In this document: piece by piece, positions 1 through 8,228 of the stretch | Position numbering within the stretch: the stretch's first letter is position 1 | Layout: each line of letters opens with the position of its first letter | Assembly: GCA_016178015.1 (NCBI GenBank) | Contig: JACOUB010000062.1 | Location: 1 to 64,000, forward strand | Direction: 5' to 3' | DNA length: 64,000 nucleotides | Origin: Methylocystis sp. | Lineage (GTDB): Bacteria; Pseudomonadota; Alphaproteobacteria; Rhizobiales; Beijerinckiaceae | The notes under the pieces: generated by a model | What the model was told of the DNA's origin: nothing | The model's database searches: none | The model's input: only the letters and a program-made list of their open reading frames with translations | Program-made: the position numbers and the translations under genes

Positions 1-1771
1 CGAATTTCAGCCCGGCCTTGCGCATCGCCGCCAACACGATCGGCACGCGTGGACTTTCCATGAAGCCGAAGTGCAACGAGGCGCGCGTGAAATCCTCTGA
101 CAAGCGCTCGATCTCGAATCGCTTGGACGGCGCCACGCGCGGCATATCCTCAGTCACGACGCTGATGATGAGAACGCGTTCATGCAGCACTTTGTTGTGT
201 TTCAGATTATGGAGCAAGGCGGCGGGAGCGACCTCCGGATCGCCGGTCAGGAAAATCGCGGTTCCGGGAACGCGCGTCGGTTTGGATTTCGCCAGCATGG
301 CGACGAGGTCGCGAATCGGGATCGAATCGCGGCGGGTTTTTTGGGCGAGCAACGCCGTGCCGCGCACCCAGGTCCACATCACGACCATCGAGCAACCGCC
401 GAGCAGAAGCGGAACCCAGCCGCCCTCGACCACCTTCATCAGATTGGCGGCGAGGAAGGTGAGATCGACGATCAGAAACGCGACGATGAGAATGGCCGCC
501 GACCATAACGGCCAACGCCATTTTTTCCACACCACGACGAACGCCAGCGCCGTCGTCGCCACCATCGTGCCGGCGACGGCGATGCCATAGGCGGAGGCGA
601 GCGCGCTCGATGTCCTGAACGTCGTAACGAGAATGAGCACGCCGACCAGCAACAGCCGGTTGACCCGGCCGATGTAGATCTGTCCCTCCAGCGTCGCCGA
701 GGTGTGGGTGATTTCGAGGCGTGGCGCCAGGCCCAGCTGGATGCCTTGGCGCACCAGTGAAAACGCCCCGGTAATGACCGCTTGACTGGCGATGATGGTG
801 GCCATGGTCGAGAGGATGACGAGCGGCAGCAGCGCCCAGCTCGGCGCAAGCAGGAAGAAGGGATTTTCGACCGTCTGCGGATGCGCCATGATCAGCGCGC
901 CCTGGCCGAGATAGTTGAGCAGCAGCGCCGGCAGCACGAACCCCAGCCAGGCGACCTGGATCGGCAAACGGCCGAAATGGCCCATGTCCGCATAGAGCGC
1001 CTCGGCCCCGGTGACGGCGAGAAAAACCGATCCCAGCACGGCGAAGCCGATCCATCCATGGCCGAGCAGGAACGCAATGCCCCGCCTCGGATCGAAGGCG
1101 TGGAGAACTTGCGGCGCGTCGCCAATGTGCATCGCGCCGAGCGTGCCGATGGTGAGGAAGAAGATCACCATGATCGGCCCGAACAGCGCGGCGACCCGCG
1201 CCGTGCCGCGGCTCTGCGCCCAAAACAAGGAAACGAGAATGACGATCGTGATCGGAAAGACGAATTCGCCAAACTTGTGATTGACGACGCTAAGGCCTTC
1301 GACCGCCGAAAGCACCGAGATCGCCGGCGTGATGACGGCGTCGCCGGAAAACAGCGCCGCGCCCGCCGCGCCGAGCAGGAAGATTGCTGGGGCGCGGCGG
1401 CCTAACGCGTTCTGCGCCAGCGCCATGAGCGATAGGATGCCGCCTTCGCCGCGATTGTCGGCGCGCATGAGAAAGAACACGTATTTCGCCGTGACGGTGA
1501 AGATCAGGGCCGACACCAGCAGCGATATTGCGCCGATGACGGCCTCGTCGGTGAGCCCGGTCGCCTTGGCGTGCGCCAGAGATTCGCGCAGGGCGTAGAG
1601 CGGACTGGTGCCAATGTCGCCGTAGACGACGCCGATCGAGCCGACGATCAGCGCCGGAACGCTCGCGCCGCGTCCCTCGAGGGCGGCCTCTGCGCCATTT
1701 GGGAGCACTGTCGCGGCCCCGGTTCTGCTAGCATCGTTGGGTGCTGGATTTGCGGCCGAGTTCAGCGGCAT
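1..1771 (-). CDS. kup: Low-affinity K+ transporter Kup (C-terminus beyond window)
   Basis: Kup/HAK/KT family proton-coupled potassium uptake protein of the inner membrane. The gene runs leftward and its 3' end lies outside the window; about 590 codons are present, so only the last part of the C-terminal cytoplasmic domain is missing. The start ATG gives a 35-residue leader, then the family signature GVVYGDIGTSPLYALRE, followed by MRADNRGEGGILSL and about a dozen hydrophobic segments over roughly the first 430 residues. The remainder is the hydrophilic C-terminal domain. Signature and membrane pattern make the family call firm; K+ specificity is family knowledge. No partner gene is adjacent. 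Confidence 0.93.
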   Translation of the reverse strand, partial: MPLNSAANPAPNDASRTGAATVLPNGAEAALEGRGASVPALIVGSIGVVYGDIGTSPLYALRESLAHAKATGLTDEAVIGAISLLVSALIFTVTAKYVFFLMRADNRGEGGILSLMALAQNALGRRAPAIFLLGAAGAALFSGDAVITPAISVLSAVEGLSVVNHKFGEFVFPITIVILVSLFWAQSRGTARVAALFGPIMVIFFLTIGTLGAMHIGDAPQVLHAFDPRRGIAFLLGHGWIGFAVLGSVFLAVTGAEALYADMGHFGRLPIQVAWLGFVLPALLLNYLGQGALIMAHPQTVENPFFLLAPSWALLPLVILSTMATIIASQAVITGAFSLVRQGIQLGLAPRLEITHTSATLEGQIYIGRVNRLLLVGVLILVTTFRTSSALASAYGIAVAGTMVATTALAFVVVWKKWRWPLWSAAILIVAFLIVDLTFLAANLMKVVEGGWVPLLLGGCSMVVMWTWVRGTALLAQKTRRDSIPIRDLVAMLAKSKPTRVPGTAIFLTGDPEVAPAALLHNLKHNKVLHERVLIISVVTEDMPRVAPSKRFEIERLSEDFTRASLHFGFMESPRVPIVLAAMRKAGLKF

Positions 1772-2242
1772 GTGCCGATCCTTGGAGAGCGCCGATGTTG
1801 CAGAAAAATCCCGGAAGCCAAGGTCATGAGGGGGCGACGGAACCTTCAAAGCGCCCCTTCGAAGCCTCGGAAGGCGCCCATGCCTTGGACGAACGCCTCG
1901 ATGCGTTCCGGCGCGGCGATATACGCCTCTTTCGCGAGGAAGAGAAGGGACCGGAGACTGGTTAAGGGGACGTGGCCGCCGCTGCTCGCCCTAAACACTC
2001 CATTCCCCGCAGGCGATGCGGCGCTGGTCGCTTGCCTGCTGACGGCGCGAATTTATGTCGGCGCTGCGCTTTTACGGCCTGAGCCGCACTCGCGCTTTCG
2101 CCTTGCCCCTCATCGCGGCGTGTTATACGTGGTTTACCGTGGAATCGGCATGGCGCCATCGCCGCGGTCGCGGCGGCGCGTGGAAGGGCCGGTATCAGGC
2201 CTCCTCCGCCGGCAAGAACCTCGAGGCATGAGCTAAGCAGGC
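1772..2242. other. Intergenic region between kup and hpnC
   Basis: About 470 bp separate the divergent kup and hpnC genes. It should carry both promoters, but I see no convincing -35/-10 pair. A forward 56-codon ORF from the ATG at 1795 (ending 1965) is possible; it has no recognisable domain and I do not call it a gene. No dispersed repeat or RNA gene is seen. Confidence 0.4.
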
Positions 2243-3127
2243 ATGATCGACATCGCCGCTACCGGGTCGGGCAAGGGGCGCCGCGACGAGAACTTTCCCG
2301 TCGCATCGCTGTTCGTTGCGCCGCGCTGCCGGGCGCCGATTGTCGCATTCTATAATTTCGTGCGCGCCGCCGACGACATCGCCGATCATGCGAGCCTCCC
2401 GGCGCGGGAGAAACTGGCTCTGCTGGATCGCCTGGAGGCGGCGCTGACGGGCGCCGGCGCGGACGAGGGCGTCGCCGGGGCTTTGCGCGAAGCGCTTGCC
2501 GAACGCCGGCTCGATCCGCGCCATGCGCTCGATCTGCTGACGGCTTTTCGCCGGGCCGTGACGCAACTGCGCTATCGCGATTGGGACGAGCTCATCGATT
2601 ATTGCCGCTATTCCGCCATGCCGGTCGGCCGCTTCGTTCTCGACGTGCATGGCGAGGACCAGGCTCGCACCTGGCCGGCCAATGACGCGCTCTGCGCCGC
2701 CTTGCAGATCATCAATCACTTGCAGGACTGCGGCAAGGACTACCGCGACTTGAACCGCGTCTATTTGCCGCTCGATATTTTGGCGGCGCACGGCGCGAGC
2801 GTCGAGATGCTGGGAGAACCGAAAGCGCCCGCGCCGCTCGCCGACGCCGTCCACGCGATGGCGCGGCGGACCGGCGAACTGCTGACGAGAGCTGCGCCCT
2901 TCGCCGATCTCATCGCCGACGCCCGGCTCGCCATGGAGGTCGGCGCCATCCAGCGCCTCGCCCAGGCGCTGACGGCGCGGCTGCAGACGGCCGATCCGCT
3001 GAGCGAGCCTGTGCACGCCGGCAAGGCGGCGTTCGCGCTCGCCGCCGGTTGCGGCGCGGCCGCGGCGCTGTTGCGGCGCATCGCCGCAGGTCCCTGGCGG
3101 CGCCCGATCGTGGACGGTCCGCGATGA
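2243..3127 (+). CDS. hpnC: Hydroxysqualene synthase HpnC
   Basis: Squalene/phytoene-synthase-fold protein of 294 aa, first gene of hpnCDE. In this three-enzyme route HpnD makes presqualene diphosphate from two farnesyl diphosphates, HpnC converts it to hydroxysqualene and HpnE reduces that to squalene. Visible are the first Asp-rich motif (FVRAADDIADH, about residues 38-48) and a second acidic helix region around INHLQDCGKDYRDLNRVYLP. It is assigned HpnC rather than HpnD by gene order and by the N-terminal ENFPVASLFVAPRCR segment typical of HpnC. Its stop overlaps the hpnD start (ATGA), which suggests translational coupling. Confidence 0.9.
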   Translation: MIDIAATGSGKGRRDENFPVASLFVAPRCRAPIVAFYNFVRAADDIADHASLPAREKLALLDRLEAALTGAGADEGVAGALREALAERRLDPRHALDLLTAFRRAVTQLRYRDWDELIDYCRYSAMPVGRFVLDVHGEDQARTWPANDALCAALQIINHLQDCGKDYRDLNRVYLPLDILAAHGASVEMLGEPKAPAPLADAVHAMARRTGELLTRAAPFADLIADARLAMEVGAIQRLAQALTARLQTADPLSEPVHAGKAAFALAAGCGAAAALLRRIAAGPWRRPIVDGPR

Positions 3128-3999
3128 GCGCCATCGCCGTCACCAAGCGCGAGCGGCAAACGCCGCGGCCGGTCGCGGCGACGAGCTCGTTTTATCTCGC
3201 CATGCGCATACTCGAGCCGGAACGGCGCGAGGCCATGTATGCGATTTACGCCTTTTGCCGCGCCGTGGACGACATCGCCGACCAAGACGGCGATCCGGCC
3301 GAGCGCTTGGCCATGCTCGACGACTGGCGCCGCGACCTCGACGAACTTTACGCCGGCCGCATTCGGCGCCATTGCGCGGGCTTGGCCGATCCGGTGCGCC
3401 GCTTTGCGCTCGATCGCGCCGATTTCGAAGCGATCATCGACGGCATGGCGATGGACGTCGAGGAAGACATTCAGGCGCCGGATTGGGCCAAGCTCGATCT
3501 CTATTGCGATCTTGTGGCGAGCGCCGTGGGCCGCCTGTCGGTGCGCATTTTCGGCCTGGCCGAGGCGACCGAGGATGCGGGCGGCGGTCTGCCGATCGGA
3601 CCGAGGTTGCTGGCCCACTACCTTGGGCGTGCGCTCCAGCTCACCAATATCCTGCGCGATATCGACGAGGATGCGCGGCGGGGTCGACTTTATCTTCCAC
3701 GCGAGGCTTTGGAAGAGGCCGGCGTCAGCGATTTCTCGCCGCGCGCCGTCATCGAGCATCCGGGGCTCGGCGAGGTTTGCGCCGCCGTCGCCGCGAAGGC
3801 GCGCGATCATTATGCCGAAACCAACCTCATCATCGCGGTTTCGCCGCCGCGCGCCGTGAAAGCGCCCTATCTGATGGCCGCCGGCTATCGGTCCGTGCTC
3901 GATCGTCTCGTGGCGCGGGGATTTGCGCCGCCGCGCGCGCCGGTGCGCGCCTCGCAGCTGAAAATTGTGCTTGCGCTGCTGCGCTACGCCCTGACGTGA
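3124..3999 (+). CDS. hpnD: Presqualene diphosphate synthase HpnD
   Basis: Condenses two farnesyl diphosphates to presqualene diphosphate. The 291-aa protein has both Asp-rich substrate/Mg2+ motifs of trans-isoprenyl diphosphate head-to-head synthases: FCRAVDDIADQD near residue 45 and LTNILRDIDEDARRGRLYLP near residue 175. The start at the ATGA overlap with hpnC is preferred over an upstream in-frame start because it fits family length and coupling. It overlaps hpnE by GTGA, so hpnCDE reads as one tight operon. Confidence 0.92.
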   Translation: MSAIAVTKRERQTPRPVAATSSFYLAMRILEPERREAMYAIYAFCRAVDDIADQDGDPAERLAMLDDWRRDLDELYAGRIRRHCAGLADPVRRFALDRADFEAIIDGMAMDVEEDIQAPDWAKLDLYCDLVASAVGRLSVRIFGLAEATEDAGGGLPIGPRLLAHYLGRALQLTNILRDIDEDARRGRLYLPREALEEAGVSDFSPRAVIEHPGLGEVCAAVAAKARDHYAETNLIIAVSPPRAVKAPYLMAAGYRSVLDRLVARGFAPPRAPVRASQLKIVLALLRYALT

Positions 4000-5246
4000 G
4001 CGGGACGGTCCACGTCGTCGGCGCGGGGCTCGCCGGGCTCGCTTGCGCGTTGCGACTTTGTGGCGAAGGGCGCCGCGTCGTCGTCTACGAGGCGGCGGGC
4101 GCGGCCGGCGGACGCTGCCGCTCTCATTACGACGCCGGTCTCGATCTCGTCATCGACAACGGCAACCACCTGCTCCTTTCGGGCAACCGCGCGGCGCATG
4201 ACTATCTCATGCGCTGCGGCGCGGCCGGCGCGCTGGCCGGCCCAAACGCGTGCGTCTTCGACTTTCTCGACGCGCGCTCCGGCGAACGCTGGCGGCTGCG
4301 TCCGAACGCCTCGCGTTGGCCTTGGTGGATTTTCGTAAAAGATCGCCGCGCGCCAGGCACGAAGGCGGCGGAATATCTGGGTGCGCTCGGCATCCTGCGC
4401 GCCGCGCCGGGCGCGACCATCGGCGAGGCGATGGCTTGCTCGGGCCTCCTTTACGAGCGCCTGTGGCGCCCGGTTCTGCTGTCGGCGTTGAATACCGATC
4501 CGCGCGAAGCCTCGGCTGGCCTCGCCGCCGCCGTCTTGCGCGAAACCCTCGTGAGCGGGGGCGCCGCCTGCCGGCCGCTGGTGGCGCGCCATGGGCTCGG
4601 CGCCGCCTTCATCGAGCCGGCGCTGCAAACGCTGCAGGCGAGGGGCGCCGAGATTCGCTATGGCGCGCGCGCAAAAAAAATCGAATTCTCGGGCGAGCGC
4701 GCGCGGGCGGTAAATTTCAGCGACGACGCGATCGAGCTTGGCGCCGAGGACCAACTCGTTGTGGCGGCGCCGGCCTGGGCGGCGAAGGAGCTCGTTCCCG
4801 GCCTCGTCGCGCCTGACGAATTCCGCGGCATCGTCAACGCCCATTTTCGCGTCAAACCGCCCGAGGGTCAGCCGTTGCTGCTCGGCATGGTGGGGTCGCT
4901 CAGCGACTGGCTGTTTGCCTTCGACGATCGGCTGTCGGTGACCATCAGCGGCGCGGACCATCTCATGGACGAGCCGCGCGAAAGTCTCGCCGCGCGCATC
5001 TGGGCGGAGGTCGCCGCCGCGACCGGCCTTGCCGCGAGCCTGCCGCGCTGGCAAATCGTCAAGGAGAAGCGCGCCACCTTCGCGGCGACGCCGCGCCAGG
5101 AGGCGCGCCGTCCCGCTGCCCAAACCGAATGGAGCAACCTGTTGCTCGCCGGCGATTGGACGAATACGGGGCTGCCGGCGACGATCGAGGGCGCTATCCG
5201 CTCGGGATACAGGGCGGCGGAGCTGGCGTCGCAAGAAAAGCGATAG
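3996..5246 (+). CDS. hpnE: Hydroxysqualene dehydroxylase HpnE
   Basis: FAD-dependent amine-oxidase-family protein (416 aa) that reduces hydroxysqualene to squalene. The N-terminal dinucleotide-binding fold is clear (VHVVGAGLAGLACALRLCGE) and is followed by VYEAAGAAGGRCRSH, the GG-doublet motif after the Rossmann beta-alpha-beta. The C-terminal FAD-contact segment LLLAGDWTNTGLPATIEGAI is also present. The GTG start overlapping the hpnD stop gives the Rossmann fold at the very N-terminus; longer upstream reading in this frame is antisense-like and rejected. In related genomes hpnE is usually followed by shc; here a 7.1-kb island intervenes. Confidence 0.91.
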   Translation: MSGTVHVVGAGLAGLACALRLCGEGRRVVVYEAAGAAGGRCRSHYDAGLDLVIDNGNHLLLSGNRAAHDYLMRCGAAGALAGPNACVFDFLDARSGERWRLRPNASRWPWWIFVKDRRAPGTKAAEYLGALGILRAAPGATIGEAMACSGLLYERLWRPVLLSALNTDPREASAGLAAAVLRETLVSGGAACRPLVARHGLGAAFIEPALQTLQARGAEIRYGARAKKIEFSGERARAVNFSDDAIELGAEDQLVVAAPAWAAKELVPGLVAPDEFRGIVNAHFRVKPPEGQPLLLGMVGSLSDWLFAFDDRLSVTISGADHLMDEPRESLAARIWAEVAAATGLAASLPRWQIVKEKRATFAATPRQEARRPAAQTEWSNLLLAGDWTNTGLPATIEGAIRSGYRAAELASQEKR

Positions 5247-5638
5247 ACCCGTCCTGCCCGCGCTTGTCGCGGGCGTCCACGCCGAACCGGACATTCCCCG
5301 ACAACTGCCAATCATGACCTTTAGAGACATGCGATGTCGGGATGGGCCATATCGGCGTTTCGTTTCGCGCCTGATCTCTGCACCAAGAAACCAGCGTTTT
5401 TTCGCTTACTATCCGTTTCGAAAGATCAGGGAAATCCCCGCCCAAGCCGAGTCAATCAGCTGGAGACCGTATTAGAGCCGCGACGATGAATGGCAACTTG
5501 CGACAACGGCTTCGGGAGCAGCCACAGGCGCCGACATTGCTCGTCCCGTGGATCCTTCAACTCGTCCCATCGCTGCTGCAAGCTGCATGACACCCCAACT
5601 AATTTACCGGCCTCATATGGTCGGCGCATGGCTGAAAG
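5247..5638. other. Intergenic DNA downstream of hpnE with half a dispersed repeat
   Basis: Non-coding stretch after hpnE. It begins with one arm of the CCCGCGCTTGTCGCGGGC-type dispersed palindrome (about 5253-5282) that also occurs at 28.7 kb and 41.4 kb. The rest holds no ORF I can support and leads into the group II intron relic. Confidence 0.5.
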
Positions 5639-5857
5639 CGCACTGCGCATGTCTACCTGAACTGTCACGCCGCGCCCGGAAACCTGAAGCGGCTCGGAAT
5701 GTTGCGCGCCGAGCTCCGTCGGGCATGGCTGCACGCCCGACGGCGACGCAGCCAGCGCTTGCGCATGACCTGGGAGCGATTCCAGCGCTTTATGGCGCTT
5801 TACATATCCAAAGTCCGCACCCTTCATCTCTATCCAGGTCAGCGTTTTGCGTCGTGA
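5639..5857 (+). pseudogene. C-terminal fragment of a group II intron reverse transcriptase/maturase
   Basis: A 72-codon open stretch ending in TGA reads as the tail of a bacterial group II intron-encoded protein: HVYLNCHAAPGN (cf. the usual GYFNYHAVPGN), LRRAWLHARRRRSQR, MTWERFQRF and HLYPGQRF. An in-frame TGA lies just upstream at 5633 and no RT catalytic domain is found before it, so the 5' part of the intron and ORF is gone. The large opposite-strand ORF over this region is antisense to this coding relic and is not annotated. The family call rests on remembered similarity of the conserved tail. Confidence 0.7.
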
Positions 5858-5937
5858 CTTGAGGCAAGCGCCGTATGCGGCGTGCCGCATATGCGGAGCT
5901 GTGCGGGGACGCGGGACAACCCACGTCCCTACCGTAA
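5858..5937 (+). mobile_element. 3' end (domains V/VI) of a decayed group II intron
   Basis: Directly after the maturase fragment comes the structured 3' end typical of bacterial group II introns. A domain V-like hairpin (GCCGTATGCGG ... CCGCATATGCGGAGC) is followed by CTGTGCGGGGACGCGGG, and a domain VI-like stem pairs GGGACGCGGG with CCCACGTCCC. The element ends near CCTACCG at 5936. Since the 5' half is missing it cannot be an active intron. Confidence 0.65.
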
Positions 5938-6064
5938 AGGTTGTGACGCGCGACGCCTTATTTTTTCGGAACGAACAACATGGTTAAGCGTTCCTCCCAG
6001 GCCGCAAACGCTCTGCCTTCGCGTGGGGGCGGTGCGAGGGCCACATTTAACATGGAGTTTCGTG

Positions 6065-6523
6065 ATGACGCACGGTTTAAATCTGACGCTTCCAATCAAG
6101 CAAGACGCCGCAACGCAGGCCGCGCTCCAAGAGTTGAAAGATAAATTCCCGACGATCCAATCAACGATCGGGGCGGCCCTCGCAAAATTCCATCGCGTGC
6201 ATTTCGCCAGAGTGTGCGTGGTAGATAATAAATACATCCAGGTGATAACTGAATATGAGGGAGCGCACGACGAGTATATAGAATTTTTTCGACGGGAGCT
6301 TACGCCGATATTTGAGAAAATATTCGCTCTCGCCGACGTCCCGGCCGATGTTGTGCAGGACCCGGACAAGTTCAGGGACTATTCGGTGAGCCGGCAAATC
6401 CGGTCGTTGGGCACGGCGGAAGATGGTGCGGTCGATTTTGCGGGCAAGCCGTCGGGATGGCTGTTCTCGGCTTACAACTATAAGACTGTTGAGGACATTC
6501 AGGCGGCGCTCGCGAAGGCGTAA
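6065..6523 (+). CDS. Hypothetical 152-aa protein beside DyP peroxidase
   Basis: Unrecognised soluble protein without signal peptide or membrane segment. The start ATG has a GGAG Shine-Dalgarno about 6 nt upstream. The protein is acidic and helix-rich, with segments such as HRVHFARVCVVDNKYIQVIT and DEYIEFFRRELTPIFEKIFAL. It lies 77 bp upstream of the DyP-type peroxidase on the same strand, so the two are probably co-transcribed. Its base composition is visibly less GC-rich than flanking hopanoid genes, which suggests acquisition by transfer. A ferredoxin-like dimeric fold is conceivable but only a guess. Confidence 0.7.
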   Translation: MTHGLNLTLPIKQDAATQAALQELKDKFPTIQSTIGAALAKFHRVHFARVCVVDNKYIQVITEYEGAHDEYIEFFRRELTPIFEKIFALADVPADVVQDPDKFRDYSVSRQIRSLGTAEDGAVDFAGKPSGWLFSAYNYKTVEDIQAALAKA

Positions 6524-6600
6524 GGCGCGCGGGGTGGCTGGACGGCGACGTTTGCTCGTCCCCCGCTTTTCACGCCCCCATCACACTCGCGAGTTCGCAA

Positions 6601-8004
6601 ATGACAAAGCTTGACAGCCTCCAGGGGATTGTTGCGAAAAGCTCGGAACGGCCGCTTCTCTCAATATTGCTGTTCCGCATTGGCGCGGCGGACAACGCTC
6701 GAGCGTTTTTGCGTCACTGGCTTCGTTTCGTTCCCGACGGACGCGCGCCGCCACCCGTTGACGCGCCGGAACTCTATTTTCTGTTCAGTTGGGACGGCGT
6801 TTCGAAATTGTTAGCCGGGCATCCAACCCTGAAAATTGACGTTGGGCGCGACCAACTTGAGGGATATTTCACAAATTCGGATCTGGCGCCGGATAATCCA
6901 GCGCGTGCTCCCGACCTGGGCTTTGTCGGGGACAGTGCGCCCCAAGGGTGGTGGGAAGGAAAATTCCTCTCGGCGGAAATAGAACTCGCGCTTTACTGTT
7001 GTTTTGCCGATGACCCGCAGCAAGGCGCGACATTGGCCGAAATGCGCCAATCTGCGGCTGCGTCAGGGCTTCAAGAACTCACGTTGCCGTCCTTTCCACA
7101 ACACGCGCTCTCGGGAGCGCGGCCGCCTGACGGCGTGCTGCATTTCGGCTTTCGCGACGGCGTCACCCAACCCAAAATAGATTGGGAGGACAAAAAAATG
7201 CCGGGCGAGGTCGATCGCCGGCAATTCGTGATCGGCTATCCGTCGGAGGCTTATCCTGTCAAGCCCCTAAAGCCCGGCCCATGGCTTGATTTCGCCAGGG
7301 ATGGATGCTTCGCTGGATTGACATGGCTTTATCAAGACGTTGCGCGTTTCAACAGGTTCCTTCGCGACAATGCGACCACGGTCGCCGCGGCGGGCGTCGG
7401 CGGGGACGCGCAGGAATGGCTCGCCGCCAAGCTTATGGGGCGATGGCGGGACGGCTCGCCGCTCGCAAGATATCCGACGATCCCGCCAGCCGCGCCCGAT
7501 CTTGATGACGCTTTCGGCTACGCCGATGATCCCCGGGGTGAAAAATGTCCGCTCGCCGCGCATATTCGCGTCGCAAATCTCCGGGATCAGGGTTTGAGCT
7601 TCGGCAATCAAGTGCGCTTCCCTGATGGACCGCCTCGCTTGCAGCGGCGAGGGTTCAGTTACGGTTCGCGGCTTGATGGGGTCGACGACGACGGCGGGCG
7701 GCGCGGCCTCGTCGGCGTGTTTCTTTTTGCTCGGATTAACGAGCAATTCCACACCGTATTGCGCTGGATGCAGGCTACCGATTTCAGCGACGCTTTCCGC
7801 GCGATCCCGAACGGTTTGAGGTCGCAGGATTCAGTCGTTGGAAATCGAGACAAGCGCAACGCAAACTCGCAAGCGTTCATACCGCTTTCTGGCGGTCGTG
7901 ACATCGAGTTTCGTCTACAAAATTTCGTCAGGTTTCAGGGCGTAAAAACATTTTTCGTTCCGAGCCTGAAGACGCTTGGCGTGCTCGCCGGACAGTGGAG
8001 CTGA
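6601..8004 (+). CDS. DyP-type (dye-decolourising) haem peroxidase
   Basis: Haem b peroxidase-family protein of 467 aa. The DyP signature GFRDG is at residues 183-187, with Asp186 as the distal acid-base residue. The proximal haem ligand motif AAHIRVANLRD places the histidine at about residue 321, followed by the distal-arginine segment LQRRGFSYG. The C-terminus (FVRFQGVKTFFVPSLKTLG) resembles the end of DyPs. There is no Tat signal, unlike EfeB-type enzymes, so it is probably cytoplasmic. The physiological substrate is unknown for most DyPs. It sits between an unknown gene and a membrane patatin, all co-directional. Confidence 0.85.
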   Translation: MTKLDSLQGIVAKSSERPLLSILLFRIGAADNARAFLRHWLRFVPDGRAPPPVDAPELYFLFSWDGVSKLLAGHPTLKIDVGRDQLEGYFTNSDLAPDNPARAPDLGFVGDSAPQGWWEGKFLSAEIELALYCCFADDPQQGATLAEMRQSAAASGLQELTLPSFPQHALSGARPPDGVLHFGFRDGVTQPKIDWEDKKMPGEVDRRQFVIGYPSEAYPVKPLKPGPWLDFARDGCFAGLTWLYQDVARFNRFLRDNATTVAAAGVGGDAQEWLAAKLMGRWRDGSPLARYPTIPPAAPDLDDAFGYADDPRGEKCPLAAHIRVANLRDQGLSFGNQVRFPDGPPRLQRRGFSYGSRLDGVDDDGGRRGLVGVFLFARINEQFHTVLRWMQATDFSDAFRAIPNGLRSQDSVVGNRDKRNANSQAFIPLSGGRDIEFRLQNFVRFQGVKTFFVPSLKTLGVLAGQWS

Positions 8005-8228
8005 CGTTCGAGTGGAGACTTTCTCGAAATTCCAGCGTCGAGACCGAGGAGCCGATGCGGCTGTTTCAGCCCGCGCATCGATTCGACGACAATGGCGTCG
8101 TGGGATCGAATGATCAGGCTGCGGTTAAGTGAGGCGTTCCCGGCTTTCAAGGTAAGCTTCCTATCTAAAGTCGCGAGAAAAAGGGGATCGGTAGCTTGCG
8201 AATGACAAGATCACGCGGAGCGAATGCG

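Noticed and set aside
1741-1965. Short plus-strand ORF between kup and hpnC
   Set aside because: Overlaps the kup start region and no homology or clear ribosome site supports it, though a 56-codon gene from 1795 cannot be excluded.
3984-5330. 448-codon minus-strand frame opposite hpnE
   Set aside because: Antisense to a protein with clear FAD motifs; no motif of its own.
5456-5890. 144-codon minus-strand ORF over the intron relic
   Set aside because: It is antisense to the maturase fragment and domain V region, which explain the sequence better.
7935-8150. Small minus-strand ORF between the DyP and patatin genes
   Set aside because: Overlaps the DyP 3' end and has no identifiable family or convincing ribosome site.
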